DNA of 64,000 nucleotides from Desulfomonile tiedjei DSM 6799 (GCF_000266945.1 NC_018025.1:5150001-5214000), one strand, 5' to 3'; counted from the stretch's first letter, positions 1 to 8,422 are shown. Notes: generated from the letters alone by a model not told the origin. A program made the numbers and translations.

Positions 1-525
1 GGCTGAAATCCAGTCAGCCTGCGGTACGTCCGGCAATTCGGATTTCTTTGCAGTCAACATCAATGCGCAAATGCCGAGGATTGTCACCCCCAACGCTATT
101 TGAACAATCTTTGTCGGCAGAGCCAACCCGATCATTGCACCGATAATGGAAAAGGCTGAAGCAATGAGAGCCACTGGCATGGCAAGCCTCAGGCTGGCAA
201 GATTCATCTTCAATAGTCCCGGGCCGGCTGCCAAAGCTCCTGCTAGAGCGACCAACAGACCCGCTCCTCTCACGAAATCCAGGTGAAATGGAAAAAATCC
301 GCTGATAATAGGAACGAAGAGGACTCCTCCTCCAACTCCGCCGAGCACCGCCGCTACCCCCATTACAAAGGTAACGACTAACAGAAGTACCGGCCAAATC
401 CACCATCCGTACTCCGATCCGCCTGGATCCATCGGCGATGTCTGCGCACATGCCCACTGTCCCAGGAAAAGGACCGATACCATGACCGCCGCAACGATCA
501 GGAAATGCCTTCCACGTTTTGTCAT
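1..525 (-). CDS. TauE/SafE (TSUP) family membrane exporter, C-terminus beyond window
   Basis: Read on the minus strand, this frame opens with a hydrophobic leader and then hydrophobic helices containing a glycine-rich stretch (VLGGVGGGVLFVPI, about residues 57-70), which is the hallmark repeat of TSUP permeases such as sulfite/sulfonate or anion exporters. The ATG has a GGAG ribosome site eight bases upstream. The frame runs off the left edge without a stop, so only about 175 residues of a protein usually 250-300 long are seen. A different long minus-strand frame over the same bases has no such composition and is a shadow. Substrate is unknown; sulfite or sulfoacetate export would suit a sulfur-metabolising anaerobe, but that is inference. 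Confidence 0.85.
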   Translation of the reverse strand, partial: MTKRGRHFLIVAAVMVSVLFLGQWACAQTSPMDPGGSEYGWWIWPVLLLVVTFVMGVAAVLGGVGGGVLFVPIISGFFPFHLDFVRGAGLLVALAGALAAGPGLLKMNLASLRLAMPVALIASAFSIIGAMIGLALPTKIVQIALGVTILGICALMLTAKKSELPDVPQADWISA

Positions 526-859
526 TTGAAGCTCCTGCCCTCATGCACGAGTAATCTTTAAAAGTCCCGAACATCTAGCCTGATCTATAAAGCTGCCGTT
601 TAAGGCAAAAGTTCACCCGTTGGCCGTCGGAAAACGGTCGAGCACCCTTCCGACGTCATCAATGGACCCAATCCGATTCAGATCGGGTCAAGTTCCCCCA
701 GATCTCACTCCAATTTTTCGGACGAGAGAACACTGCACTGAAAATCAAGCTACCCCGGAAAAGTCTTGATCAGCATTCCCGGCAGAATCTCGATCGGTAA
801 TGCAGCTTGTGGAAGCGCAGCCCTCCTTCTATTACAAGAGTGAGTACCTCAATATCCGT
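526..859. other. Intergenic stretch, weak inverted repeat only
   Basis: This gap separates the exporter start from the end of the first receiver gene. I see one imperfect hairpin, GACCC at 665-669 pairing with GGGTC at 685-689 around a partly paired centre, which could end transcription of the receiver operon. No convincing open frame or RNA gene is visible. Confidence 0.4.
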
Positions 860-1288
860 CTACCAGCCTCTTGCCGCCACAATCTTATCGATCTCGGCGC
901 GGCGAATACGTTCTTCCTGTTCGGATTTTCGGGCGTACGCCCTGAGAATCTTGGAAACCAAGTCCGCGGTTTCCGTGGGCTTCATCAAATAGTCGTAAGC
1001 TCCCAGCTTCAAGCCGTCTATCGCTGTTTCTATGGTTCCATGACCGGTTAACATGATGACTTCGATCAAAGGATATTTTTGCTTGATCTCCTTTAGCGTT
1101 TCGATACCGTCCTTGCCCGGCATAAGCACGTCGAGAATCACTACATCCGCTTTTTCTTCGGAGATTCGCTCGAGACATTCATCGCCGGAATATGCTCGCG
1201 ATACCTTGAGTCCCCGGGTTTCCATTCGTTCCGCCAGTGTCTCTACGAATTCTTTTTCATCATCGACAAGGAGCACTTTCACGTCCAT
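860..1288 (-). CDS. Stand-alone response regulator receiver protein
   Basis: A 142-residue CheY-like receiver with the full phosphorylation site: acidic pair D9/D10, phospho-acceptor D53 (in VVILDVLMPG), switch threonine T81 and lysine K103 (YLMKP). About 20 charged residues (KSEQEERIRRAEIDKIV) follow the receiver and probably form a helix; there is no DNA-binding or enzymatic output domain. It lies 21 bases downstream of a second receiver gene and is probably cotranscribed with it. Such receivers usually relay phosphate to another protein or act by protein contact. The sequence closely resembles the receiver at 4192-4569, so the two probably arose by duplication. Confidence 0.93.
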   Translation of the reverse strand: MDVKVLLVDDEKEFVETLAERMETRGLKVSRAYSGDECLERISEEKADVVILDVLMPGKDGIETLKEIKQKYPLIEVIMLTGHGTIETAIDGLKLGAYDYLMKPTETADLVSKILRAYARKSEQEERIRRAEIDKIVAARGW

Positions 1289-1309
1289 GATAAGTGGCCT
1301 CCCTTCTCA

Positions 1310-1762
1310 TCATTTGTTCTTTTCGTCTATGATTTCCCTGGCTGTCTGAAACTCACCTTCTTCAGCAAATGCAGCAGCCGCCATAGTGTCTTCCAATTTT
1401 TTCTTGTATGCCTGGCGGAGCGTTTTTACGAGCCTCTCCATGTCCACGGGTTTCTGAAGATACGCAAAAGCGCCAAGCCGCTTCGCCTCTGCTTCATCTT
1501 TCTCGGAACCGTGACCTGTGAGAACGACGACCTGGACTTGCGGATATGCTTGTCTTACGCGCCGTAGCACCTCCATTCCGTCTATGCCGGGCATTTTAAG
1601 GTCGAGCACCATGACATCGGGAACATCTTCCTGCACTCGCTGGAGCGCCTGCTCTCCACTCAGAGCGAGATCCGGCGAAAGATCTCGCATTTTCATTCGT
1701 TCAGCGAGGGTAGTGACGAAATCTTCCTCGTCATCGACCATAAGCACCTTGAATTCTTGCAT
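1310..1762 (-). CDS. Receiver protein with alanine-rich AAAAFAEEGE tail
   Basis: A 150-residue receiver: D10/D11, phospho-acceptor D54 (MVLDLKMPG), T82 and K104 (YLQKP) are all present. I chose the ATG at 1760-1762, preceded by a GGA ribosome site, because the frame continues upstream only as sequence without family resemblance. After the receiver comes KKKLEDTM followed by AAAAFAEEGEFQTAREI. Nearly the same motif occurs twice in the transposase-derived protein encoded just upstream (1919-3403). The shared tail suggests that the two proteins bind the same partner or each other; that is inference. There is no output domain. Confidence 0.92.
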   Translation of the reverse strand: MQEFKVLMVDDEEDFVTTLAERMKMRDLSPDLALSGEQALQRVQEDVPDVMVLDLKMPGIDGMEVLRRVRQAYPQVQVVVLTGHGSEKDEAEAKRLGAFAYLQKPVDMERLVKTLRQAYKKKLEDTMAAAAFAEEGEFQTAREIIDEKNK

Positions 1763-1918
1763 TGTATCCTCCAGCTTCGGCTGTTTCCGCAGCTTTGTCG
1801 AATCAAACGGGCTGCTTCGGATAAAACAGATACCCTTCGAACAGGATTTCCCGTACGCACCCCGAAACAAACTTGTTGATAGCGAAATCTATGTGGACAA
1901 GCAGCAAGAGTATGTTTG

Positions 1919-3403
1919 TCACATAGTAACAGTCAGATATTTGAGTCGGACTCCCGAAAGCCCTACTGCTTCCACAAACGATTCTTGATAGTGGGCAATT
2001 CCATAGAACACTTTTGCATGCTGCAGTCCTACGGTCTCAAGGAATGAAGCTTTACGAGCCACTCCCGCCAAGATCTCGGCCGCGTATTCGTGACAATTCT
2101 CCTCGGCAAATGCTGCGGCAGCAAATGCAGTACTGAGCGAAGGTAGGATGCTGACGGCTTCCCGGGTTTCAGGAATAGGGGTTTCCGCTATTTGCAGAGC
2201 GGTCTTGTGCTCGCCTTCCTCTGCAAAGGCGGCTGCGGCAAACCAGCTTTCGAGCTTTGGTTTCCAGTTCATGGCTTCCTCTTTGTTTAGAGCGAAATGA
2301 GGTCGGTTGAAGTATTGCCATGCCATGCTTGCGCTCAACTCCGTCAAGTGGCGTAGTGTTTCCAAGATAACTTTACATAATTCCGGACCTTCCAGGATAT
2401 TGGGCTTTTTGGACCACAAAAACGGGCCCGAACCGTTCTGCTCCCGAATATATGCATCTACTGCAGCCACAAGATCGGACACACCGGCAGCAGAAGAATC
2501 TCTCTTGTTTCCTGCCGTGCCGTCCAAAAGCTCTTGTATATCATGTCCGGAAAGATACCCCCGCGGAACGATCTGAACGCAGATGTTCGGCAACGCGCCC
2601 AATCCATTATCGACCAAATATTTCACCGAATCCGCGTCCTCAAGGAAAAGATGAAGTTCGCCGCCATCTGAAATATTAGACTCCAATTGGTGCACAAAGC
2701 TCCACAATCCCGCTGTGGCTGCGTCAAGGTCACTGTGCCCGGTAACAACTGAATTCAGAAGCTTAAGGGATTCGGATAAGCACGAATCACACCCGATTGC
2801 GGAATCCCGCAGTTGTGTCGACTTTTTCTCCGGACTGAAGCTGCATCCGAAGGACTTCTGAAACGAGCCTCGCTCCAACTTCAGAGCAAAGGCCCTGACA
2901 GGTGGATTCAGGTACACTCCTGCAATTTCGACAAATCTGCTTTCCGAAGGCTTTTCCTTCTGGCGTTTACCACCGCGTTTCTTCCGGGAAGCCGCTCCGA
3001 GCGTTTTCCAGATCCTGGCCACAGTGGCGTTACTCACACCGAGGGCTTTTGCCAAAGTCCGCGTCGTCCAGTGTGGAGCATCCAGTGGAGTCGAATTCAA
3101 GGTTGCCTGAACGATGGCTTCCCTGACTTCCGGGTCCAATTTCCTCGAACTGGGGCCTCTGGGTGCATCCTTTGTCAGACCTTCCGGACCTTGCTCCTGA
3201 AAGCGCTTCCTCCAGAGCAGAACTGTAGGTCTGGAGGTTTTCATGCGGTCGGCAATTTCCGTAGCGGGCAGTCCGTCTGCTGCAAACAGGCAAATCTGAG
3301 CACGAAAGACAACGCGTTGAGGTGTAGTCTTGGCTCGAATCCAGCTTTCCAGCAGTTCTCTTTCATCCGCTGTCATGGGGAGATTTTGTGTCTTTTTTCC
3401 CAT
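1919..3403 (-). CDS. Transposase-derived (IS630-type) DNA-binding protein, catalytic residues lost
   Basis: A 494-residue protein. Residues 10-140 hold two helix-turn-helix units (about 44-72 and 112-134) in the layout of IS630-family transposases. Residues 155-175 (FVEIAGVYLNPPVRAF) match the segment just before the first catalytic aspartate. Residues 305-335 (AAVDAYIREQN, PFLWSKK) match the transposase C-terminal signature AAIxxYIxxHN...PFVWTKT. The catalytic acids appear replaced: the DEKSQ site reads ERGSF (E177), the LDN site reads LED (E255) and the third glutamate aligns with Q290. Residues 340-494 are an extension absent from the family, with AAAAFAEEGE-like motifs at about 389-398 and 428-436. 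The gene is intact and lies between receiver and kinase genes. I infer a domesticated regulator; a decaying element is the alternative, but nothing interrupts the frame. Confidence 0.8.
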   Translation of the reverse strand: MGKKTQNLPMTADERELLESWIRAKTTPQRVVFRAQICLFAADGLPATEIADRMKTSRPTVLLWRKRFQEQGPEGLTKDAPRGPSSRKLDPEVREAIVQATLNSTPLDAPHWTTRTLAKALGVSNATVARIWKTLGAASRKKRGGKRQKEKPSESRFVEIAGVYLNPPVRAFALKLERGSFQKSFGCSFSPEKKSTQLRDSAIGCDSCLSESLKLLNSVVTGHSDLDAATAGLWSFVHQLESNISDGGELHLFLEDADSVKYLVDNGLGALPNICVQIVPRGYLSGHDIQELLDGTAGNKRDSSAAGVSDLVAAVDAYIREQNGSGPFLWSKKPNILEGPELCKVILETLRHLTELSASMAWQYFNRPHFALNKEEAMNWKPKLESWFAAAAFAEEGEHKTALQIAETPIPETREAVSILPSLSTAFAAAAFAEENCHEYAAEILAGVARKASFLETVGLQHAKVFYGIAHYQESFVEAVGLSGVRLKYLTVTM

Positions 3404-3527
3404 GCTCTTCTTGTAACACCTTGGTTCATATGTGGCAAGTTATTTCTGTAACAAACAGATTCCTTTTTCCAAAAAAACGGGGTCGCGATCCTTAACTTTA
3501 CAGATGTAGCTTTCCATAATTTGTTTC

Positions 3528-4190
3528 TCAATTCCCTTGGCCGCGCCCGGGGAAACAAACCCTCACTTTGAGAGGGGAATCTTCAGTCTCAACTTGAATC
3601 TCAAGCGCGGATGCGGTTCTGTGGACTGCATTCAAGAGGGGGCCTGCAGCAGGCCGTGGGTTCTCGGCCGGCTTGTTCGAGATTTCCCCTGGAAGCACCG
3701 TAATCTCCACACATTTGCGTTCGGAAGAATCCGGGACTCGTAATTCAATCGTGCTGCCGGGACCCGATCCATGCATGAGAAGATCCATGCATTGAAACAG
3801 GAGCATTTGCAGAAGCAGGGGATCTGTCGTGACGCTTGAGCTCTTTTCAGCAGGTTTCACATCCAGTGTGATTTCCTTGAGTCGAGCAAATCTCTTACAG
3901 AGATGCGCGGCCTGGGAAACAGCCTGATTTATCTCCACACTCGCGGAGATTTCATCGGATGAATGAGCAAATGCATTCAGTTTTGTGGAGAGATCGACCC
4001 CTCGCTGCACTTGCTCGGCAATACGGCCCAGAGTGCGCTGAACCTTTTCACGAGGCAATGGAGTATTATCCTTTGCCAAAAACAAAAGGTCTTCGAGTAG
4101 ACCTGCGGATTCCTTTATAATTGCCAGAACGTTCTTTATTTCATGGGTGACACCTGCTGTGATTTTGCCCATGAACTCCGTTTTTTCCAT
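3528..4190 (-). CDS. Kinase-like phosphotransfer protein with degenerate ATPase half
   Basis: A 220-residue soluble protein. It starts with a histidine-kinase dimerisation/H-box helix (GKITAGVTHEIKN, H16), so the phospho-acceptor histidine is present. The second half has the size and rough pattern of a HATPase domain, but I find no N box, no DxGxG and no GxGxG lid. It therefore probably cannot bind ATP in the normal way and may act as a histidine phosphotransfer protein or phosphatase, by analogy with ChpT/Spo0B-type proteins that keep the fold and lose ATP binding. Its start is one base from the end of the receiver gene at 4192, indicating translational coupling and a likely partnership with that receiver. 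Confidence 0.8.
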   Translation of the reverse strand: MEKTEFMGKITAGVTHEIKNVLAIIKESAGLLEDLLFLAKDNTPLPREKVQRTLGRIAEQVQRGVDLSTKLNAFAHSSDEISASVEINQAVSQAAHLCKRFARLKEITLDVKPAEKSSSVTTDPLLLQMLLFQCMDLLMHGSGPGSTIELRVPDSSERKCVEITVLPGEISNKPAENPRPAAGPLLNAVHRTASALEIQVETEDSPLKVRVCFPGRGQGN

Positions 4191-4191
4191 A

Positions 4192-4569
4192 TCAAACCTC
4201 TCGCTCGGACTTGCTTACCGCATCCTTGATTCTTGCGACCAAGTCTTCGATGTGAACCGGTTTCATCAAGTAATCGAATGCACCGAGCCGCAAACCCTCC
4301 ACTCCTTCCGATACGGAACCCATACCGGTAAGAAGAATGACCTGAATTTGAGGAAAATCCTGCTTGATTCTTTCGAGAACCGCCAGACCGTTCATTCCCG
4401 GCATCATCAAATCGAGGATAACCACTTCGGGGACCGATTTTGAAAGACTCCGCAATGCATCTTCCCCGCTGTTTGCTACATCTACGCTGATACCTCTGAG
4501 ATCGAGTCGCTCGGCCAAAGTGGAAGCGAACTCCTTTTCATCATCGACAAGTAGCACCTTGCAGTTCAT
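4192..4569 (-). CDS. Single-domain response regulator receiver
   Basis: A 125-residue receiver with D9/D10, phospho-acceptor D53 (VVILDLMMPG), T81 and K103 (YLMKP), and practically no tail. It sits one base from both neighbours: the complete sensor kinase (4571-6298) upstream and the kinase-like phosphotransfer protein downstream. The natural reading is a relay kinase, receiver, histidine protein, then further receivers. It resembles the receiver at 860-1288 over its whole length. Confidence 0.93.
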   Translation of the reverse strand: MNCKVLLVDDEKEFASTLAERLDLRGISVDVANSGEDALRSLSKSVPEVVILDLMMPGMNGLAVLERIKQDFPQIQVILLTGMGSVSEGVEGLRLGAFDYLMKPVHIEDLVARIKDAVSKSEREV

Positions 4570-4570
4570 G

Positions 4571-6298
4571 TCAGCTTTCCACTCCTTCTTTTGGGGTCTT
4601 GGGAAGGAAAATCAGGAATCTCGTGCCCTGTCCCGGTTTGGAAAAAACCTCAATTTCTCCACCGAGTTTTTTCACAATACCGTATGTAATCGACAAACCG
4701 AGCCCCGTCCCGTTGACCTTTTTTGTTGTAAAGAACGGCTCGAAAATGTGTTTCAGAGTGTCTTCGGACATCCCTATGCCATCATCCTGGAAAGAAATGC
4801 CCACAAAATTGAAATCCTTATCCCAGGTGGCCATGGCGACCGTTCCTCCGTCTTTGACCGCGGCAAAGGCGTTGTTCAGAATATTAAGAAAGACCTGCTG
4901 AATCTGACCGCGGTCTGAAGCTATCCGCGGCAGGTCTTTCGCTAAATGCAGGCTTATCTGTATGTTTCGGTGAAGTGCTTCTTTTTCGAGAAAGCTCAGG
5001 GTCTCCTGCAAGACTTCGTTCACATCCAGGACTTCAATTTGCACTTCCATTCTTTTCGCAAAACCGAGGAGTCGATGAGTTATGTTCCGGCACCTGTCCA
5101 CCGAAGCGGTAATCGCCTGGACCAAGCCTAGGAATTTGTCTCTTTGGGGAAAATCGGAGTTCAACTGAATCAGATCCTTCATGAGCCCCGCTTTTTCGTT
5201 AATGATCGCCATGGGATTGTTCACTTCGTGGGCCACACCGGCTGCCAGTCTTCCGATGGATGAGAGCTTGTGTGTATGCTGTACTTCCCGGTACGCCAAC
5301 TCTCGTTTTTCATCACTGATCTGCAGTCGTTCCACGAGCACCCGTGTCAGGCGTATCACCACGAACACAATGACGAGCACACCTCCTATGAACACCAGAA
5401 GAAGCTCACTTTTCAGGGTGTACCAAGCCTTCAATACCTCGGCCTTGGGCTTCACCACCATAAGTATGAAATCGGATCGGTTGAAATAGGCGTACCCCAC
5501 CAATACGTCTTTACCGGTTGAATCGGTGCGTTCGACGATTGCAGGCTCGTAGCTGGCCGGAGGAATCAAATCCGGCCGCTCATCGAGAACATTTCCGTAG
5601 AACTTGGATTGAGTCTGAAGAATGCCGTTTCTGCTGATAAGAAATGCGTCGGTTCGAGTATCGAGTCCCATGCTGCCGATGAGTTCGTCAAACCTGCGAG
5701 TGTCAATGGTTGCGCGCACAATCCACGCCTCACCGGAATCACTGAGATGATATACGGCGACCACCACATGCGGAAATCTTCGATATCCCATGAATACATC
5801 GCTTATATAAACACTGTTTACCTTAAGTTGCTCAAACCACCCCTGATTTGCGTAATTCTTTCCCTTCAGATCGTACGGGCCTGCATAGCTGACCTGAACT
5901 CCGTTTGCATCAATGAGTCCAAGATCGACGAATCCGTCGAATTCCTGTTTGAGCACACGGAAGATGCGGTTCAGTTTTTTTTCGTTCGCTAAATCCTCAT
6001 ATGTATAAGCAGATGCGATGAACCGCACGGTTGCCAGCCTGTTTCCCAGGAAAAGCTCAAAGGAGTGTTTGGTCTTGTTTACGAGCACTCGGATAGGGTT
6101 CAGGACTTCATCTTTGAGGGCCGATTGATACTGGTGATAATTAATCAGAGCCATAAGGGACAGCGGGACCAAGGTTATGAGAAACATGAGAATTGAAATG
6201 TTTCTCCGTATCATCGTGTAACGTCTAGGTCCCTGAATCTCCTCGGGGATTTCAAGAAGACCCCTGCAGGGCGCCGGAATGAATTTTCTCAGGTTCAT
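4571..6298 (-). CDS. Membrane sensor histidine kinase, Cache-type sensor
   Basis: A 575-residue protein. A transmembrane helix at about 33-52 and another at about 299-317 flank a periplasmic domain of about 245 residues with Cache features (VDLGLIDANGVQVSYAGPYD, WIVRATID). A linker helix follows, then a dimerisation domain with H357 (GVAHEVNNPMAI). The ATPase domain has an N box near 470-480, DDGIGM at 505-510, an F box (FEPFFTTK) and GTGLGL at 530-535, so it should be an active kinase. The first ATG has GAGGA seven bases upstream; an ATG at residue 29, just before the first helix, is an alternative start. It heads the receiver cluster and probably drives it. The ligand is unknown. Confidence 0.93.
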   Translation of the reverse strand: MNLRKFIPAPCRGLLEIPEEIQGPRRYTMIRRNISILMFLITLVPLSLMALINYHQYQSALKDEVLNPIRVLVNKTKHSFELFLGNRLATVRFIASAYTYEDLANEKKLNRIFRVLKQEFDGFVDLGLIDANGVQVSYAGPYDLKGKNYANQGWFEQLKVNSVYISDVFMGYRRFPHVVVAVYHLSDSGEAWIVRATIDTRRFDELIGSMGLDTRTDAFLISRNGILQTQSKFYGNVLDERPDLIPPASYEPAIVERTDSTGKDVLVGYAYFNRSDFILMVVKPKAEVLKAWYTLKSELLLVFIGGVLVIVFVVIRLTRVLVERLQISDEKRELAYREVQHTHKLSSIGRLAAGVAHEVNNPMAIINEKAGLMKDLIQLNSDFPQRDKFLGLVQAITASVDRCRNITHRLLGFAKRMEVQIEVLDVNEVLQETLSFLEKEALHRNIQISLHLAKDLPRIASDRGQIQQVFLNILNNAFAAVKDGGTVAMATWDKDFNFVGISFQDDGIGMSEDTLKHIFEPFFTTKKVNGTGLGLSITYGIVKKLGGEIEVFSKPGQGTRFLIFLPKTPKEGVES

Positions 6299-6831
6299 GA
6301 TTCCTCAGACAAAGAGGGACAGCTCAAATGTTTCTGAAAAACGTTTACATTAATCACGTTTCCGGAAAAGTAGCTTCAGTCACAGGATGGACCTTATGAT
6401 GCCAGACTTTTCCGAAGATTGCACCCGTGAGCGTGTTGTTACACATTTTTTCCATTTCCGCGTACGGCGGTCACTTCCGTCTCCCGGTCGTCGTGGCAGT
6501 CTGTCACTACGAGAGAAAGGCTGGGACACGTGATTCACACAAGGAAGGTTTTTAAAGTGTCCCCTCCCATTTCAGGTGTAAAGGAGCCGCAGTTAAAAGT
6601 CAAGTTATTATTGTAACACTTGTCGAATTCGACCTAGGCGCGCCGGTTTCCCTCTTGAATCTGTAGGAAGAGGCAGAAAAGTAAATGCACTGATTGACGG
6701 TGTCTTTGATTGGTTGTTTCGAACGAATCCCGTGCGAGACGCGGAAAAATGCACTGGCGATTCATGGCGGTTAAGGAAAAATGATGATTTTTGAGTCCAG
6801 GAGGACGACTGATATGCAATAAATTAGCGCC

Positions 6832-7160
6832 GCAATCGCAAAAATTAACGTCTAATTGAGGATAAGAGTATTGGTGGGTGCCGGCCTCCGGAGGTTGTCT
6901 CAAATGAACTCACAAGAACATCGTGCCACGATTTGATACCCGTAGTAGTAGGGGCAGACCCACGCGTCTGCCCTAATTTGGGCGGACACGCAGGTCCGCC
7001 CCTACACTCAAGCAGGGAAGATGATGAGAATTCGTGCCACTATCTCGGATAAATTTCGATTTTTGAGACAATTTCGGGACGCAGTGACCCCGGTGACCAC
7101 TAGTATCTTTGTTTTCGAGCGCGGGATAGGCGTCAGAATTTTGAGCAATCGCTATAATCT
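6832..7160 (+). repeat. Family B repeat split by an inserted family C element
   Basis: The left part (about 6832-6892, with GTATTGGTGGGTGCCG) and the right part (about 7083-7160, with CCACTAGTATCTTTG and TCAGAATTTTGAGCAATC) correspond to the two ends of the element seen whole at 24991-25174. The roughly 190 bases between them are absent from the whole copy and contain another repeat, so this copy was interrupted by a later insertion. Confidence 0.6.
6893..7075 (+). repeat. Family C element (TGTCTCAAA ends), itself interrupted
   Basis: It begins GTTGTCTCAAA and ends TTTTTGAGACAATTTC, the same inverted ends as the compact 76-bp copy at 51678-51753. The inner sequence ATCGTGCCACGAT occurs on both sides of a further insert of about 95 bp (6935-7030). 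That insert contains two hairpins rich in GGGCAGAC and GGCGGACA. The order of insertion was therefore B, then C, then the hairpin insert. Confidence 0.6.
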
Positions 7161-7267
7161 CTTTGCGAAAGAGAGTTGAAAGGTTAGCGCGCCTGTGAGA
7201 CAGAGAGGGACTTTGGAACAAATCCCTCTCCTCAAGTTCCTAAGAATCGATCAATGCCGAATTTCCG

Positions 7268-7822
7268 TTATCTTTCGTGCCTGTGGCCTCTCCCATGCGA
7301 CTTATCTCCGAAGAATCCGCGAACCTGGCGTTTGCTCAAGAGATCGGCCAGACGATCGACCTGATCCGAGCTGAGCAGACTGAGTCGATCCCTCTGAAGC
7401 TTCAAACGTTCGCGGAGCATTTCACTTTTCAGCTTCACCATTTCATCATCGATTTTGGTCATTCTATCCTGATCGATCTTCCCCGAAATCATCATTGTAC
7501 GTTTTTCATCTTTGAGTGCGTGCAAGCCGGTACGCAATTTCCTGGTGCGGTCCCGGAATTGAGCGAACTGTCCGCGCATATCTTTGAGTTGTTGATCGTT
7601 CAGCCCCAACGCTTCTTTCATATCCACTTTGTGCCGGTGCCTTTTCCAGTGTCCGGTCGCGGATGGATCGAAAGAGTGCGGACCACCCGGCCCCGGGAGC
7701 GGACTTTGAAATTCCTGACCCGGTGTCTGCAAGGCAGGATTTTGCAGCGCGAACCCCATATCTGCAGCCATCAGCAAAACAGTCATAAGTGCACAGGAAA
7801 ACAATACCTTCACGATTTTCAT
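7268..7822 (-). CDS. Spy/CpxP-like periplasmic LTxxQ-type protein
   Basis: A 184-residue secreted protein. Residues 1-25 are a signal peptide (hydrophobic core VLFSCALMTVLLMAA). A proline/glycine-rich linker and a His/Arg patch (HWKRHRHK) follow. The helical remainder has LGLNDQQLKDMRGQFAQFR and LSSDQVDRLADLL, the two LTxxQ-like motifs of the Spy/CpxP family of periplasmic chaperone or metal-stress proteins. The start is preceded by an excellent GAGGAGG site six bases away. It is a single-gene unit next to long intergenic DNA. The His-rich ends suggest metal binding, but the function is inferred only from the family. Confidence 0.85.
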   Translation of the reverse strand: MKIVKVLFSCALMTVLLMAADMGFALQNPALQTPGQEFQSPLPGPGGPHSFDPSATGHWKRHRHKVDMKEALGLNDQQLKDMRGQFAQFRDRTRKLRTGLHALKDEKRTMMISGKIDQDRMTKIDDEMVKLKSEMLRERLKLQRDRLSLLSSDQVDRLADLLSKRQVRGFFGDKSHGRGHRHER

Positions 7823-8282
7823 AATCGCCTCCTCATGGTTTATTACTTGTGTTGACTGAGAAGAAGGATTCGCGTTAAATGGTTTGATGAAAAAGATTCA
7901 CGTTGAATTGCGGACTACGGAGTGAAGCACCTGTTCAGACGCGTCGATGAAGAGATCGCGATTTGTCGGCACTTCCACTGTACCCTGGAATGGCCTGAAA
8001 TGTGTGCCGAATCTATGGTTGAATTTTGTTATCCGGGGAACTGTCCGGAAAAAAAACGGACAGATACAATATGTATTGTGTGAACCCCTTCACAGTGCAG
8101 GGGAATGGGTACAACAGGATCTTAATATCAGGTTTCGGCACTAAGGATTGTCAATCGTTCCGGACTCCACGCGGGAAGAATACCGGATTGTTCTTGCCTG
8201 GATCTTGACGAGCGCGGAAATAATCTGGTACACTCGCTGAGTTTTGCCGATCCTTCCCGAACGCGCCGGTGAAGCGGCCATA
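7823..8282. other. Intergenic region between the Spy-like gene and the SRP RNA
   Basis: It holds the divergent promoters of the Spy-like gene (minus) and of the SRP RNA/dnaX unit (plus). No open frame with coding character and no repeat shared with the rest of the window was found. No clear promoter boxes could be fixed by eye. Confidence 0.4.
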
Positions 8283-8385
8283 GCCGGTGGTCGGAGAGGG
8301 CGGTCTGGAGTTACTGAACCCGTCAGGTCCGGAAGGAAGCAGCGGAAGTAATCTCGGGGACCGGCCCTCAATCCCGATCACCGGC
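8283..8385 (+). ncRNA. ffs: Signal recognition particle RNA, small bacterial type
   Basis: The invariant apical loop sequence CAGGTCCGGAAGGAAGCAGC lies at about 8324-8343, and flanking bases fold back on each other. GCCGGTG at the 5' end pairs with CACCGGC at the 3' end, and GAGGGC with GCCCTC and GGTC with GACC pair further in, giving the single long hairpin of a 4.5S-like RNA of about 100 nt. It lies directly in front of dnaX, a neighbour pair seen in many bacteria. It binds Ffh and directs ribosomes to the membrane. Confidence 0.93.
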
Positions 8386-8422
8386 CGTGGTCGTTTCTCA
8401 CGGCATCGGATGCCTCGCACAA

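Larger units (their letters stand above)
6299..7267. other. Long intergenic region with nested repeats and kinase promoter region
   Basis: The part next to the kinase (6299-6630) should contain its promoter. On the minus strand TTGACT with TACACC 17 bases on, around 6575-6605, is a possible sigma-70 site, but weak. From 6830 to 7160 the space is filled with nested repeated elements described separately. The short open frames here show no protein-like composition. Confidence 0.5.

Noticed and set aside
14-574. 186-codon minus-strand frame over the exporter gene
   Set aside because: Its product is Ser/Arg/Cys-rich without family resemblance; the neighbouring frame encodes a clear TSUP membrane protein with a ribosome site.
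6299-6640. Sigma-54 promoter for the signalling cluster
   Set aside because: A TGGCAT is present near 6397-6402 on the minus strand, but no TTGC follows at the required distance.
6634-6903. 89-codon minus-strand frame in the large gap
   Set aside because: No ribosome site, low-quality composition and overlap with repeats B and C.
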